Shown here: positions 19,762 through 29,308 of the stretch, piece after piece
Position numbering within the stretch: the first letter of the stretch is position 1
Layout of the letters: each line of letters begins with the position of its first letter
The notes under the pieces: generated by a model
What the model saw: only the letters and a program-made list of their open reading frames with translations
Database searches by the model: none
What the model was told of the DNA's origin: nothing
Made by a program: the position numbers and the translations under genes
Origin: Desulfosporosinus sp. Sb-LF
Lineage (GTDB): Bacteria > Bacillota > Desulfitobacteriia > Desulfitobacteriales > Desulfitobacteriaceae
Direction: 5' to 3'
NCBI RefSeq assembly: GCF_004766055.1
Contig: NZ_SPQR01000008.1
Coordinates: 203,557 to 267,556, forward strand
DNA length: 64,000 nucleotides

Positions 19762-20490
19762 ATGCATTACGGACCGGCCGAAATGATGGTGGTTGCTCTT
19801 GCACGTGAAATTAAGAACGGAGATGTTGTCTTCCACGGACTGGCTTCCCCAGTACCAATGACAGCGGTGAAGCTAGCGAAAGCCTTTGGAAGAGACTTTA
19901 CATTGATTAATATCACAGGCGGGGTTGACCCTGATTGGGAAAAACCCGCAGTTATAGGTTCTACCCTTTCGATAAATTTATTTGAGGGAGGAGTGGCAAA
20001 CTTTGGTTTGGATGAAATCTTCGATCTCGCATGCACTGACCGCGTTGATATTTCCATGTTAAGCTTGGTACAGATTAGCCCGAGAGGCGAGATTAATATG
20101 TCCTTTGTAGGTGGGGAATACGATAAGCCAAAGGTGAGATTGCCTGGAGGGGCTGGGAGTGCCACTTTAACACCAGTGTCCAAGCAAACTTTGATTTGGA
20201 AGACTAAGCATGATATAAAGTCATTCGTTCCGGAAGTAACGTTTTGCACGGCAAAAGCTAATTCTTCCAAACAGTTTAAAGTTATAACGAATTTATGTAC
20301 CTTCCTATTGAAAAATGGGCAGTTAGTCGTTCAAAGTATTCACCCCTACTCTAACTTGGCTGAAGTCCAAGCGAATACTGGGTGGGAAATTACTCAGACG
20401 GAAATACCCTATACTTCCGCCCCAACTGAGGTGGAACTGGCTCTGATCGAAAAAGTTGACCCCAACCGTATTCGATATATTGAGTTCTAG
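19762..20490 (+). CDS. CoA-transferase subunit B
   Basis: A 242-residue beta subunit of the GctB/IpdB-like CoA-transferase family, pairing with the gene just upstream. Visible blocks are FHGLASPVPMTAVKLAKA, QISPRGEINMSFVGGEY and KVRLPGGAGSATL, in which the glycine-rich CoA-binding segment is typical. Substrate cannot be read from the sequence; candidates are acyl- or ring-cleavage CoA intermediates. ATG 19762 follows GGGAGGTTGTAAA, overlapping the end of subunit A, which points to coupled translation. If subunit A is truly truncated, this protein has no partner here. Confidence 0.88.
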   Translation: MHYGPAEMMVVALAREIKNGDVVFHGLASPVPMTAVKLAKAFGRDFTLINITGGVDPDWEKPAVIGSTLSINLFEGGVANFGLDEIFDLACTDRVDISMLSLVQISPRGEINMSFVGGEYDKPKVRLPGGAGSATLTPVSKQTLIWKTKHDIKSFVPEVTFCTAKANSSKQFKVITNLCTFLLKNGQLVVQSIHPYSNLAEVQANTGWEITQTEIPYTSAPTEVELALIEKVDPNRIRYIEF

Positions 20491-20521
20491 CATGATCTTA
20501 TTGGGTATCCATTGTAAGATG

Positions 20522-20564
20522 AACCCCCTGTTCTCCGCCTTTTAGATGAAATTAGGGGTTAACC
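20522..20564 (+). terminator. Weak hairpin after the CoA-transferase operon
   Basis: AACCCC / GGGGTT with a 27-base loop and then AACCTTTT, 32 bases after the stop. A weak terminator candidate. Confidence 0.4.
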
Positions 20565-20649
20565 TTTTGAAGGTGAGTAACTCTTACTTTATATTTTGGT
20601 CAGAGAATGGAGGAGAATGCAGTACTCAGATACAGTTCCTCGTAGGAGA

Positions 20650-21546
20650 TTACTGTTGATAAAAGTAATCCTTTAATTCTCTGGGTCCGGTCAATACATC
20701 TCTGCCTATGAACATTGTACCGTCATCCTTTGTTTTGACATTCCATTTAACCAATGTAATATTACCATCTGCAATTTCAATTCCCGTTATACAGCGAGGA
20801 TGAACGCTACTTCCATCATTAAAATATGGGGGTTCACCTACTTCAGGGAACATAGGCCTATGGGTATGGCCGGCAATAAGCATATGTTTCTTTCTTGTTA
20901 CCCATTCAGTCAGTTTTTCCTCCACCGCATCTTTTTTATCATAATTTTTGGCTGTACTTGTTGGATCATTTACGCCGAATGACTCAAGTGGTCTCCATAG
21001 ATACCTAACTAGAAATCTACTTAACTTCCACATATCATAATCTAAGAAGCTTGCTTGATGCCCGTGGATCAAGAGAATTCTTTGATCTGTTATCCTATGC
21101 CTTAAAACCAATCCCTCATGAAGCTTAATATTCTCGAATAACGGAATATACTTTTTCTCTTGTTCATCAAAGTATTGGTACAATCTTTTTTTAACGAATT
21201 TATCGTCTCTCTTCACCATATCATGGTTTCCAAAAATAAAATAAAGTCTATTTTCCTTAAAAAATTTTGAAAGAAGCCAAAATGCATTGTTATGTACAAA
21301 TATGATGTCGGTAAGCTTTTTGTTTTTCCAAAGTTCGTCACCATCACCGATCTCTATATAAGTATAATTTTCATGATAGTAATGGGTTAAGGCGGCAAAA
21401 TATAGATTTTGGTTCTTTAAAAAATCATCTGCCCAGCTTCCATCACCCCTATGGACGTCACTCATTAAAATAATCCTGGAGGAGTCGTCAAAAGGAATTT
21501 CTTCTGCTGATTCAAAGACTTTAGAAATACGTTTTAACTTATTCAT
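20650..21546 (-). CDS. Calcineurin-like metallophosphoesterase
   Basis: A 298-residue cytosolic metal-dependent phosphoesterase. The five family motifs are present: MSDVHRGDG, GDGDELW, FGNHDM, LIHGHQ and AGHTHRPMF. The spacing resembles UDP-2,3-diacylglucosamine hydrolase-type enzymes, but a Gram-positive host makes lipid A unlikely, so the substrate is open. ATG 21546 has GGAGGAATATCA upstream. It is a single gene between the CoA-transferase genes and pyruvate:ferredoxin oxidoreductase. Confidence 0.88.
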   Translation of the reverse strand: MNKLKRISKVFESAEEIPFDDSSRIILMSDVHRGDGSWADDFLKNQNLYFAALTHYYHENYTYIEIGDGDELWKNKKLTDIIFVHNNAFWLLSKFFKENRLYFIFGNHDMVKRDDKFVKKRLYQYFDEQEKKYIPLFENIKLHEGLVLRHRITDQRILLIHGHQASFLDYDMWKLSRFLVRYLWRPLESFGVNDPTSTAKNYDKKDAVEEKLTEWVTRKKHMLIAGHTHRPMFPEVGEPPYFNDGSSVHPRCITGIEIADGNITLVKWNVKTKDDGTMFIGRDVLTGPRELKDYFYQQ

Positions 21547-21701
21547 TGATATTCCTCCACAAATAGAAATTTCGCTCTGGCTTCATTTGAGATAGTATAT
21601 TGGAAGGAGAGCTTAATGGTTACTTCTATTTGGGTGGGGTTCTTTACACTGTTAAATCCAAATCTTCGATCGTACTAATGACCCAAGATAGTCACATTGA
21701 A

Positions 21702-21736
21702 ATTCCTAGATCTTAAAAAGATTTAGGAATCTTAAT
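21702..21736 (+). terminator. Hairpin in the leader of pyruvate:ferredoxin oxidoreductase
   Basis: ATTCCTAGATCTT pairs with AAGATTTAGGAAT (one G-U) across a tight loop, then CTTAATTTTT. It sits 110 bases ahead of the gene and after a divergent neighbour, so there is no obvious upstream transcript to end; attenuation is possible. Confidence 0.5.
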
Positions 21737-21848
21737 TTTTATAGGTTTTTTTACTGGATTTATTGAAAAAAAATGTATGAGAGTTTTCCAATGACAAATA
21801 CTAATTTAGGCTTAAGATTTAAAGTTTAAATTAGAGGAGGTTCTTACT

Positions 21849-24800
21849 GTGGCTAAGAAAATGAAAACAATGGATGGGAACCAAGCCGCAGCAGAAGCAT
21901 CTTATGCTCTGACTGAGGTTGCAACCATCTTTCCGATCACGCCCTCTTCTCCGATGGCCGAGGGAGTTGACGAATGGGCAGCACATGGCAAAAAGAATTT
22001 ATTTGATCAAACGGTAAGAGTTGTCGAGATGCAATCCGAGTCTGGCGCTTCAGCGGCATTACACGGATCCCTCCAAGCAGGGGCTTTGACCACAACCTAC
22101 ACGGCTTCCCAAGGTTTACTTCTTATGATTCCAGAGATGTATAAATTGGTTGGAAATCTTGTGCCAGCAGTATTCCATGTCACTGCCAGGGCTTTAGCAA
22201 CACACGCTTTATCAATTTTTGGGGATCATCAAGATATTAATGCGGCTCGGCAAACTGGGTTTACGATGATTTGCGCGAATAATGTTCAAGAAGCGATGGA
22301 CTTAGGCTATGTATCGCATCTTGTAGCGATTAAATCACGGGTTCCAGTTATGCATTTTTTTGATGGTTTTAGAACCTCACATGAAGTTCAAAAAATCGAG
22401 ACAACCAGTTATGACGAAATTGCTAAACTCGTCGACTTTGAAAAGATTCAGGAATTTAGAGACCGGGCATTGAATCCAAACCATCCTGTCCTCAAAGGGA
22501 CTGCCCAAAATCCAGACATCTATTTCCAAGGACGCGAGGTTTCAAACCCCTTCTTCGAGGCCGTCCCGGATATCGTGGAGGATTACTTCAAAGAGATCAA
22601 GAAAATAACCGGACGCGAGTACCATCCCTTTCAGTATTACGGTGACCCCGAGGCCGAGAACATTATCGTAGCCATGGGTTCCGTTTGTAATACCATCGAA
22701 GAAACGATCGACTTCATGGCTCAAAGGGGAGAAAAGGTCGGGCTCATTAAAGTACATCTGTATCGTCCTTTCTCCAAAAAATACTTCTTTGATGTTCTGC
22801 CTAAATCCGTGAAGAAAATCGCGGTTCTCGATCGAACGAAGGAACCTGGCTCTACGGGAGAACCTCTGTACCTTGATATATTGCAAATCTATAATCATGA
22901 AACGTCAAAACCGATGATCGTAGGGGGGCGTTATGGACTAGGTTCCAGAGATACTACTCCCTCGCAGATTCTCGCTACCTACCAAAACTTGAAGAAAGCA
23001 CAGCCCAAGGATCGATTTACCATTGGCATTATCGACGATGTGAGCCACACTTCCTTACCAATCGAGGAGACCATTGACGCTTCGCCAGAAGGGACAATCC
23101 GTTGTAAGTTCTGGGGACTTGGCTCCGATGGTACGGTCGGTGCAAATAAAAGCGCGATCAAGATTATTGGAGATAACACAGACCTTAATGTCCAAGGTTA
23201 CTTTGAATATGACAGTAAGAAATCAGGTGGAACGACCATTTCACACCTGCGTTTTGGCAAGCAACCAATCAAATCCTCTTATCTGGTGTTTGATGCGGAT
23301 TATATTGCCTGTCATAATAAGTCCTTTATTTATCACTACGATCTTCTTAAAGGCCTGAAAAAGGGCGGAACCTTTGTTCTCAACTGTCCTTGGCAGGCGA
23401 AGGAACTAGAAGATCACCTGCCAGCGTCTCTTAAGCGGAATATTGCTAAAAATAAGATCGATTTCTATATCATTGATGCCATTTCCATTGCCGGGGAAAT
23501 TGGGCTTGGCGGACGCATCAACATGGTCATGCAATCCGCTTTCTTTAAATTATCCAACGTCATTCCCGTCGAGGAAGCCCTTCAATATTTAAAAGACTCT
23601 ATCCAGAAAGTCTATGGCAAGAAAGGTTCAAATATTGTAGAGATGAATTATAAGGCTGTCGATCGTGGCATTGAAGCCTTACATAAAGTCGAGGTTCCTG
23701 CTTCTTGGGCTGAGGTTCCTGATGAGGATATGCCAATTAAGGATGAGCCGGACTTTGTTAAAAACATTCAACGGCCTATGGCTCGTCATGAAGGAGAAGA
23801 CCTACCGACCAGTACTTTTGTTGGAGTCGAGGATGGTACTTTCCCGTTAAGCACAACACGGTATGAAAAACGGGGAATTGCAGTTTATGTGCCCGAATGG
23901 CAAATCGATAAATGTATTCAATGTAATCAGTGTTCTTATATCTGTCCCCATGCAACGATTCGGCCTTTCCTCTTGGATGATAGCGAGCTTGAGAAAGCTC
24001 CGGACACCTTCAAGACTAAGAAACCTATCGGCAAAGGGCTAGAGGGTTACCACTATCGTATTCAAGTTACGCCTCTTGATTGTACTGGTTGTGGAAACTG
24101 TGCCGACGTTTGCCCCGCACCTGGTAAAGCAATTATTATGAAACCAGCCGACCATGAGATTGAAATGGAATCAGAAAACTGGGAATATGCTATTAAAAAT
24201 GTGACTGAAAAACGCGATCTAATGGATGTTAAGAGCTTAAAAGGAAGTCAATTCGCCCAACCATTGCTTGAGTTCACTGGAGCTTGTCCAGGCTGTGGTG
24301 AAACACCCTATGCTCGGCTAATTACACAGTTGTATGGTGACCGTATGTTAATTGCTAACGCTACAGGTTGTTCCTCCATCTGGGGTGGCAGTGCACCCTC
24401 TATTCCGTATACCGTGAATGCAAAAGGTAAAGGGCCCGCCTGGATGAGTCCACTATTTGAAGATAATGCTGAGTTCGGCTATGGCATATATCTTGGTTCA
24501 AAGCAAATTCGAGCTAAACTAGCCGATCTAATGCAACAAGGCTTAGAGAGTTCTATGAGTGAAAATCTCAAAGAAGCCTTCCGGGAATGGCTAGAAAACA
24601 TGGAAGATGGAGAAGGATCAAAGAGAGCCTCTGCCCGCGTCCTTGAAGCTATGAACAACGAAGATGTCGCCGGCAATCCGATTCTTTGCGAAATCAAGGT
24701 GAAGAAAGATTATCTCATTAAACCCTCCGTTTGGATTTTTGGTGGCGATGGCTTTGCTTATGATATTGGTTATAATGGAATAGATCATGTCATCGCGAGT

Positions 24801-25376
24801 GGGGATGACGTGAATATCCTTGTGATGGATACTGAGGTTTACTCTAATACGGGTGGACAATCCTCAAAGGCAACCCAGACCGCAGCTATCGCTAAATTTG
24901 CAGCTGCAGGGAAGAAAGTTCGCAAAAAGGATCTAGGCCTTATTGCCACAACCTACGGCTATGTCTATGTTGCTCAAATTGCCATGGGTGCTAATATGAA
25001 TCAAACCATTAAAGCGATTGCTGAAGCAGAAAGTTATCCTGGACCGTCGATCATCATTGCTTATGCATCTTGTGTAAACCACGGGATAAAATCCGGCATG
25101 GGCACGAGTATCTTAGAACAGAAAAAGGCAGTCGAATCAGGGTATTGGCATCTCTGGAGACATGACCCCCGTCTTAAAGATCAAGGGAAGAACCCTTTTG
25201 TACTCGACTCTAAAGAGCCTACTGCTTCCTTCCAAGATTTTATAAAAGGCGAAATTCGTTATTCGTCACTTATGACCGTATTCCCAGATGTCGCGCAAGA
25301 AATGTTCGACGTAGCAGAGGGGCACGCTCGAGAAAAATATCAGACCTTAAAGCGTTTTGCGGAAATGCAATATTGA
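21849..25376 (+). CDS. nifJ: Pyruvate:ferredoxin (flavodoxin) oxidoreductase
   Basis: A single-chain 1175-residue enzyme that converts pyruvate and CoA to acetyl-CoA, CO2 and reduced ferredoxin, the central step of anaerobic pyruvate use. It starts KTMDGNQAAAEASYALTEVA and has the pyruvate-binding YTASQGLLLMIPEMYK block, an internal 2x[4Fe-4S] ferredoxin domain (Cys689/692/695/699 and 745/748/751/755), the thiamine-domain cluster cysteines 813, 816 and 841, the TPP motif GGDGFAYDIGYNG and a late Cys in YASCVNHG. Length is normal. GTG 21849 follows GAGGAGG. It is monocistronic with its own terminator at 25421. Codon use looks highly expressed. Confidence 0.97.
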   Translation: MAKKMKTMDGNQAAAEASYALTEVATIFPITPSSPMAEGVDEWAAHGKKNLFDQTVRVVEMQSESGASAALHGSLQAGALTTTYTASQGLLLMIPEMYKLVGNLVPAVFHVTARALATHALSIFGDHQDINAARQTGFTMICANNVQEAMDLGYVSHLVAIKSRVPVMHFFDGFRTSHEVQKIETTSYDEIAKLVDFEKIQEFRDRALNPNHPVLKGTAQNPDIYFQGREVSNPFFEAVPDIVEDYFKEIKKITGREYHPFQYYGDPEAENIIVAMGSVCNTIEETIDFMAQRGEKVGLIKVHLYRPFSKKYFFDVLPKSVKKIAVLDRTKEPGSTGEPLYLDILQIYNHETSKPMIVGGRYGLGSRDTTPSQILATYQNLKKAQPKDRFTIGIIDDVSHTSLPIEETIDASPEGTIRCKFWGLGSDGTVGANKSAIKIIGDNTDLNVQGYFEYDSKKSGGTTISHLRFGKQPIKSSYLVFDADYIACHNKSFIYHYDLLKGLKKGGTFVLNCPWQAKELEDHLPASLKRNIAKNKIDFYIIDAISIAGEIGLGGRINMVMQSAFFKLSNVIPVEEALQYLKDSIQKVYGKKGSNIVEMNYKAVDRGIEALHKVEVPASWAEVPDEDMPIKDEPDFVKNIQRPMARHEGEDLPTSTFVGVEDGTFPLSTTRYEKRGIAVYVPEWQIDKCIQCNQCSYICPHATIRPFLLDDSELEKAPDTFKTKKPIGKGLEGYHYRIQVTPLDCTGCGNCADVCPAPGKAIIMKPADHEIEMESENWEYAIKNVTEKRDLMDVKSLKGSQFAQPLLEFTGACPGCGETPYARLITQLYGDRMLIANATGCSSIWGGSAPSIPYTVNAKGKGPAWMSPLFEDNAEFGYGIYLGSKQIRAKLADLMQQGLESSMSENLKEAFREWLENMEDGEGSKRASARVLEAMNNEDVAGNPILCEIKVKKDYLIKPSVWIFGGDGFAYDIGYNGIDHVIASGDDVNILVMDTEVYSNTGGQSSKATQTAAIAKFAAAGKKVRKKDLGLIATTYGYVYVAQIAMGANMNQTIKAIAEAESYPGPSIIIAYASCVNHGIKSGMGTSILEQKKAVESGYWHLWRHDPRLKDQGKNPFVLDSKEPTASFQDFIKGEIRYSSLMTVFPDVAQEMFDVAEGHAREKYQTLKRFAEMQY

Positions 25377-25420
25377 TCGTAGTCTAAAAAGGCTATGGTT
25401 AGCTACCTGGACTAAAGGTT

Positions 25421-25458
25421 AAAGGCATGTCGTTGCAAAAATTGACATGCCTTTAACT
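25421..25458 (+). terminator. Terminator of the oxidoreductase gene
   Basis: AAAGGCATGTC and GACATGCCTTT form an 11-bp stem with a 12-base loop, 44 bases after the stop. The T-tract is short. Confidence 0.7.
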
Positions 25459-25592
25459 CTCAAAAGAATTAGAGTTATCTCGACATATTGTAGATACTCT
25501 TTCGGAGACAAGTTGATTTGTGCGCCTTTGATTCCTGTAAAATGAACAAGAATGGTTATTTAATCTAAAGATAACGTCTACTAACGAAGGAA

Positions 25593-25664
25593 AGCTCAAA
25601 TTAGACACACGACTCCCGCACTATAGTTAGTGTGGGAGTCGTGTGTCTAATTTGAGCTGTTTTT
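25593..25664. terminator. Long 31-bp-stem bidirectional terminator
   Basis: A 31-base arm beginning AGCTCAAATTAGACACACG is matched by its complement with a single G-U pair and a four-base TAGT loop, followed by GTTTTTTA on the plus strand. It lies at the very end of the minus-strand DUF3787 gene and faces the oxidoreductase gene, so it likely isolates both. The stem is unusually long for an intrinsic terminator. Confidence 0.85.
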
Positions 25665-25837
25665 TAGGACAAAGAATTTGTATCCACCCATTCTTTTGCA
25701 TTTTGCACGGATTCTTCGCTGGGGATAGGAACATTGGATTGGGGTTTAGTACTTTCGATATGCCCTCGCCAAGCTGCCGTATCATGCCTTTCAATAGGGT
25801 TTGCTAAGAACTTTTCTTTTGACGTATTTTCAGTCAT
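25664..25837 (-). CDS. DUF3787 (CDIF630_02480-type) spore-surface protein
   Basis: A 57-residue hydrophilic protein, MTENTSKEKFLANPIERH onward, with the family hallmarks HDTAAW, IPSEESVQNAKEWVDTN. The family includes a Clostridioides difficile spore-surface protein, so spore association is inferred. ATG 25837 follows AAAGGAGGTATTGTT on the minus strand; a longer frame from 25876 lacks a ribosome site. Confidence 0.85.
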   Translation of the reverse strand: MTENTSKEKFLANPIERHDTAAWRGHIESTKPQSNVPIPSEESVQNAKEWVDTNSLS

Positions 25838-26020
25838 AACAATACCTCCTTTAAGATTCAGTATTATCATTCCCATTTTTTTGTTCTATAATTTGTTTCT
25901 TTACCGATTCGTAACGACAAGTTTTCGTAACATAACCTTAACCCTAATCAATCGTCTATTCAAGATTGAATATCAATTTTATTCTTGGTATTATGAGGAA
26001 AAAGTAAAAAGAGGTGCTCT

Positions 26021-26704
26021 ATGGATATTAAATGCAATGATGTCAAAGTGAAATTTAATGAAAACGCAAGTCAATATGATAGCCAAAGAAAAAAACTCAT
26101 TCCATGCTTCGATGATTTTTATTCAATAGCAATTTCCATTGCCGAAACTGATAATAATAATCCTGATATATTAGATATTGGTGCGGGAACAGGGTTATTG
26201 TCTTTTTTTATCTTAGAAAAATTTCCAAATGCTAATGTAACATTAATTGATATATCTGAGAAAATGATAGACGTGGCAAAAGAAAGGTTTAAAGATAAGC
26301 CTAACGTTACATATATAATTGACGACTATAGCAACTATAAATTTAATAAGAAGTATGATATTGTAATATCCTCACTTTCAATACACCATTTAACAGGAGA
26401 CGAGAAAAAACAGTTATATGATAATGTGTATTCATGTTTAAATAGAAATGGTGTCTTTATCAATGCGGACCAAGTAATTGGAGGAACTCCCTTTATTGAA
26501 TCCTTATACAAAAGGGAATGGAACTATAAAATAGAGAACAGTGGTTTATCAAAAGAAGAGATACTTTCTGCTTATGAAAGGACAAAATTAGACAAAATGT
26601 CTCCATTGGAAGATCAGATAAACTGGTTAAAAGACGTTGGTTTCTTGGACGTAGATTGTGTTTATAAATATTACAATTTTATAGTTCTATTCGGAAGGAA
26701 ATAA
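26021..26704 (+). CDS. Class I SAM-dependent methyltransferase
   Basis: A 227-residue soluble methyltransferase. The SAM-binding motif I is DILDIGAGTGLLSFFI, followed by acidic loop VTLIDISEKMIDVA and ISSLSIHHLTGDEK. Substrate is unknown; the overall look is of the UbiE/small-molecule type. The gene is noticeably more A/T-rich than its neighbours, which may point to transfer. ATG 26021 has AAAGAGGTG upstream. It stands alone. Confidence 0.88.
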   Translation: MDIKCNDVKVKFNENASQYDSQRKKLIPCFDDFYSIAISIAETDNNNPDILDIGAGTGLLSFFILEKFPNANVTLIDISEKMIDVAKERFKDKPNVTYIIDDYSNYKFNKKYDIVISSLSIHHLTGDEKKQLYDNVYSCLNRNGVFINADQVIGGTPFIESLYKREWNYKIENSGLSKEEILSAYERTKLDKMSPLEDQINWLKDVGFLDVDCVYKYYNFIVLFGRK

Positions 26705-26836
26705 TTGCAATTGGTAAAGGATCCCTTCATTTAACTAAATCTCATATTATCAAGTCTGTTAGCAGGTATTTATACAGATACTGCTTTATCAAAGAGACAT
26801 TATTATTAGTTTTGTGGAAGGGACGCGTTTAAATTG

Positions 26837-28006
26837 ATGTACATCGAACCCGGAAGCCCGGCCTATAAGCGGGTTTTAATTTGTATGTTGCTTGGGAGTA
26901 TAGTCACATATGCCATTATTTACTCGCCACAACCATTAATCAATGTCTTTTCCGAACAATACCATATCTCAGCCTCTACCGCGAGTTTAAGTATTTCCTT
27001 TTCAGCTATATCACTGGCATTTGGCGTGCTCATTGTAACCATGCTTTCTAATGCTTGGGGCAGAAAAAGGATCATGAGCATTTCGCTCATTATTACTTCA
27101 TTACTAGCCATTCTGTCTTACTTAAGTTACAACTTTAAATTATTTCTTCTGATTCGATTGTTAGAAGGTCTTAGTGCAGCCGGTTTCCCAGCAACAGCGA
27201 TTGCCTATCTTAACGAAGAGATATCTCCAAGTTCGACAGGCTCCGCAATCGGTGTATACGTAGCTGGCACAGCGATAGGTGCTTTTTTCGGGCGGGTAAT
27301 TATCGGTGCTTTAACGGATATTGTATCCTGGGAATTTGCCTTTTTAATCCTTGGGATAATCAGTTTAGTATGCGGTATCTGGTTCTGGCGAACCTTACCA
27401 GATTCGAAGCATTTTCAAGAAGTGCCAATATCATTTAGCAATTGGATATTGCGTTTTAGGAACGTTCTGAAAAAAAAGTTAATCCTTCTATATATTATCG
27501 CTTTTCTGCTCATGGGCATTTATGTTGCTATGTTTAATTATATTGGTTACCCGCTGACACAGACACCCTATAATTTAAGTCAAACGATCCTAGGGTTCTT
27601 ATATGTCATAAATCTAATGGGGACCGTAAGTTCCATGTATTTTGGTAAATTGTCGACCCGGTATCCCCGTGCAAACTTAATCCTTATTGCTGCTGCTCTT
27701 TTATTAGCTGGTACTCTGCTAACATTGAACGGCAATCTTTATGTCAAAATCTTTGCCCTTGCGGTTTTCGTCTTCGGATTCTTTGCTGGTCATACTGTTA
27801 CAAACGGATGGGTAGGCGTGGTAGCACCTTCAGGGAAAAAAGCTGAAGCTGCTTCCCTATATTTACTGTTCTTTTACATTGGTTCCGGTATCATTGGTTG
27901 GGGCGGTGGTTTCTTTTGGACTCACTTGGGTTGGGGTGGATTCATCTGCATGCTTTGTATTCTTATAGTCCTGTGTGCTTTTTTAGCATTTTTAGTTAAA
28001 CATTAA
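26837..28006 (+). CDS. MFS transporter (YnfM-like)
   Basis: A 389-residue permease with 12 hydrophobic segments. Markers are IYSPQPLINVFSEQYHIS near TM1, NAWGRKRIMSISL as the loop 2-3 motif, LEGLSAAGFPATAIAYLNEE in TM4 and SGIIGWGGGFFW near the C-terminus, all typical of the YnfM/arabinose-efflux-like group. Likely a drug or metabolite exporter; substrate not evident. ATG 26837 chosen with GGAAGGGA upstream; TTG 26834 is an alternative. Confidence 0.88.
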   Translation: MYIEPGSPAYKRVLICMLLGSIVTYAIIYSPQPLINVFSEQYHISASTASLSISFSAISLAFGVLIVTMLSNAWGRKRIMSISLIITSLLAILSYLSYNFKLFLLIRLLEGLSAAGFPATAIAYLNEEISPSSTGSAIGVYVAGTAIGAFFGRVIIGALTDIVSWEFAFLILGIISLVCGIWFWRTLPDSKHFQEVPISFSNWILRFRNVLKKKLILLYIIAFLLMGIYVAMFNYIGYPLTQTPYNLSQTILGFLYVINLMGTVSSMYFGKLSTRYPRANLILIAAALLLAGTLLTLNGNLYVKIFALAVFVFGFFAGHTVTNGWVGVVAPSGKKAEAASLYLLFFYIGSGIIGWGGGFFWTHLGWGGFICMLCILIVLCAFLAFLVKH

Positions 28007-28122
28007 ACTATCGTAACCCTTACCCAAGTAACTTTGTCCCATGGGCAATGAATTACCATTATATAGATCATAAAATGCACTGGAGGTATCGATCGTTTCT
28101 TGAACGTAATAGCCTTTAAAGG

Positions 28123-28239
28123 GGTCTAGAGATATCGGAATACAGCGATCTTCTTAATAAAGCACTCGAAGGTGCTTCAAAGGGTTCAAAGACAGAACTC
28201 ATTCATCTTTACGACCTTAATATAAGATCAGCAAAGTAA
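28123..28239 (+). pseudogene. Fragment of a flavodoxin-like NADPH-dependent FMN reductase
   Basis: An open stretch of 38 codons reads GLEISEYSDLLNKALEGA followed by SKTELIHLYDLNIRSAK. This matches the typical N-terminal segment of FMN-reductase/iron-sulfur flavoproteins (NSD-L--KAL-GA ... ELIHLYDLNI). A stop lies just upstream in frame, there is no start, and the rest of the gene is absent. A decayed remnant. Confidence 0.55.
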
Positions 28240-28276
28240 AAAGCATCTGTAGTTGAAGCTTTTTACTTTGCTTGTT
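28231..28276. terminator. Terminator between remnants
   Basis: GCAAAGTAAAAAGC / GCTTTTTACTTTGC with a 13-base loop and TTGTTTTAG. It closes the plus-strand remnant and also the minus-strand gene ending at 28277. Confidence 0.75.
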
Positions 28277-28917
28277 TTAGTCATTATTCATATATTCAAA
28301 TTCCGGTTGAGTCTGAATATAATAACCACCGCGAACCTCAGCAGCCCAGTTTTGCAAGATTTCTTTCCACCTGGACACTGTCAAAGAAAGCATCAATAGG
28401 GTTCGAACTTCGGAATCCCAGGTCAAGATAGTAAACGGGGCTATGCCAAACGCATATATTCCCTCTTGTCTGACACCTTTTTCGAAGATAAGAATGAGCG
28501 GAAGCCCATACTGAAAAGTCATAGCGGGCTCTATTTGAGAAAAAGATGAGCCAACCCAAAACTTCTCAGGTTTAACTGGACCAGATAGGTTTGATCCAAT
28601 CACTTCTACCTGTTTAAACGTAAATTGGCTGCCACTAGGTCGTAACTCGATAATATCATTCTACGAACATTTGTTAAAATTGATTCAGGATAGGCTTCTG
28701 TTCTGGGTAATGTGCGAGGAAATAATAGTTCGCGTTGGATTTCACGAATCAAGCGAATCATAAACTGTTTCTGCAAGGCATTAAGACTTTGGAAATTGGG
28801 ATGGCTCAAAAAAACGGGGATTCTAAATAATCGAATCCCTGTAATCTGTACTTCTGGTGGTATTTCAAAACTCTCTTCAGACTCTAAGATTTCATAAGTT
28901 CGTTTAAATTCTTCCAC
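28277..28917 (-). pseudogene. TIR-like/nucleotide-sensor family protein with a -1 frame change
   Basis: Two minus-strand frames form one protein of about 213 residues. Part 1 (28917-28612) has ITGIRLFRIPVFLSHPN, RELLFPRTLPRTEAYPE and NVRRMILSSYDLVAANLR. Part 2 (28612-28277, shifted by -1) has VEVIGSNLSGPVKPEKFWVG, SQIEPAMTFQYGLPLILIF and EKGVRQEGI. The joined order matches a bacterial family of about 200 residues with a TIR/deoxyribosyltransferase-like look (VFLS-P ... RTLGRT ... RRMM ... SPW-QIEPAMA-QLGLP). The break lies at the heptamer T TTA AAC, with a TAG two codons later. Loss by indel or programmed frameshifting are both open. It follows a protease remnant by 23 bases. Confidence 0.65.
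28612..28618 (-). other. Candidate -1 ribosomal slippery heptamer
   Basis: On the minus strand the zero-frame codons CGT TTA AAC give the X XXY YYZ heptamer T TTA AAC. A shift of -1 joins exactly the two halves of the gene. The zero-frame stop follows after one sense codon, and CAGGTAG can pair with CTATCTG (7 bp, one G-U) just downstream as a possible stimulator. Confidence 0.4.
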
Positions 28918-28940
28918 TTGTCCAAACTCGTTACTTCTAG

Positions 28941-29300
28941 CTAAAAGTGTATACGGAGTAAATCCAAGACTGGGTCAATGGGATTAATAATTGTAACGTT
29001 TTCAGACCCCGCAAACAATAGGCCAACTGCCCAATTAAACTCATTTAGAACCAAAGATCCGCTATCCCCAGGTTCGTCAAAATTATCTGTGAGGATCTGG
29101 TCTTTGAACTTTAAGATTCTTCCATCGTAATCCACATCGATTATGACATTTACGGCAATAATCCGGGCATGTGTCAAACCAGTTGTTCGCCCGGATTTTT
29201 TGACCTGCATTCCTAGTTTGGGAAGGGTTTTTCCTTTAACAGTACCGATTTCTAGTATATTGGGATCAACTAAACTGGATTTGTATAATCTCAGGAGGGG
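28941..29300 (-). pseudogene. C-terminal part of a trypsin-like serine protease
   Basis: The minus-strand frame carries ILEIGTVKGKTLPKLG, KKSGRTTGLTHARI, the active-site GDSGSLVL and a normal C-terminus. The N-terminal half with catalytic His and Asp is missing: the frame runs into antisense of the plus-strand methyltransferase at 29309. It is therefore a truncated gene. The TIR-like frame begins 23 bases downstream, so the two once formed an operon, an effector-like pairing seen in bacterial conflict loci (inference). Confidence 0.65.
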
Positions 29301-29308
29301 GTTAGATA

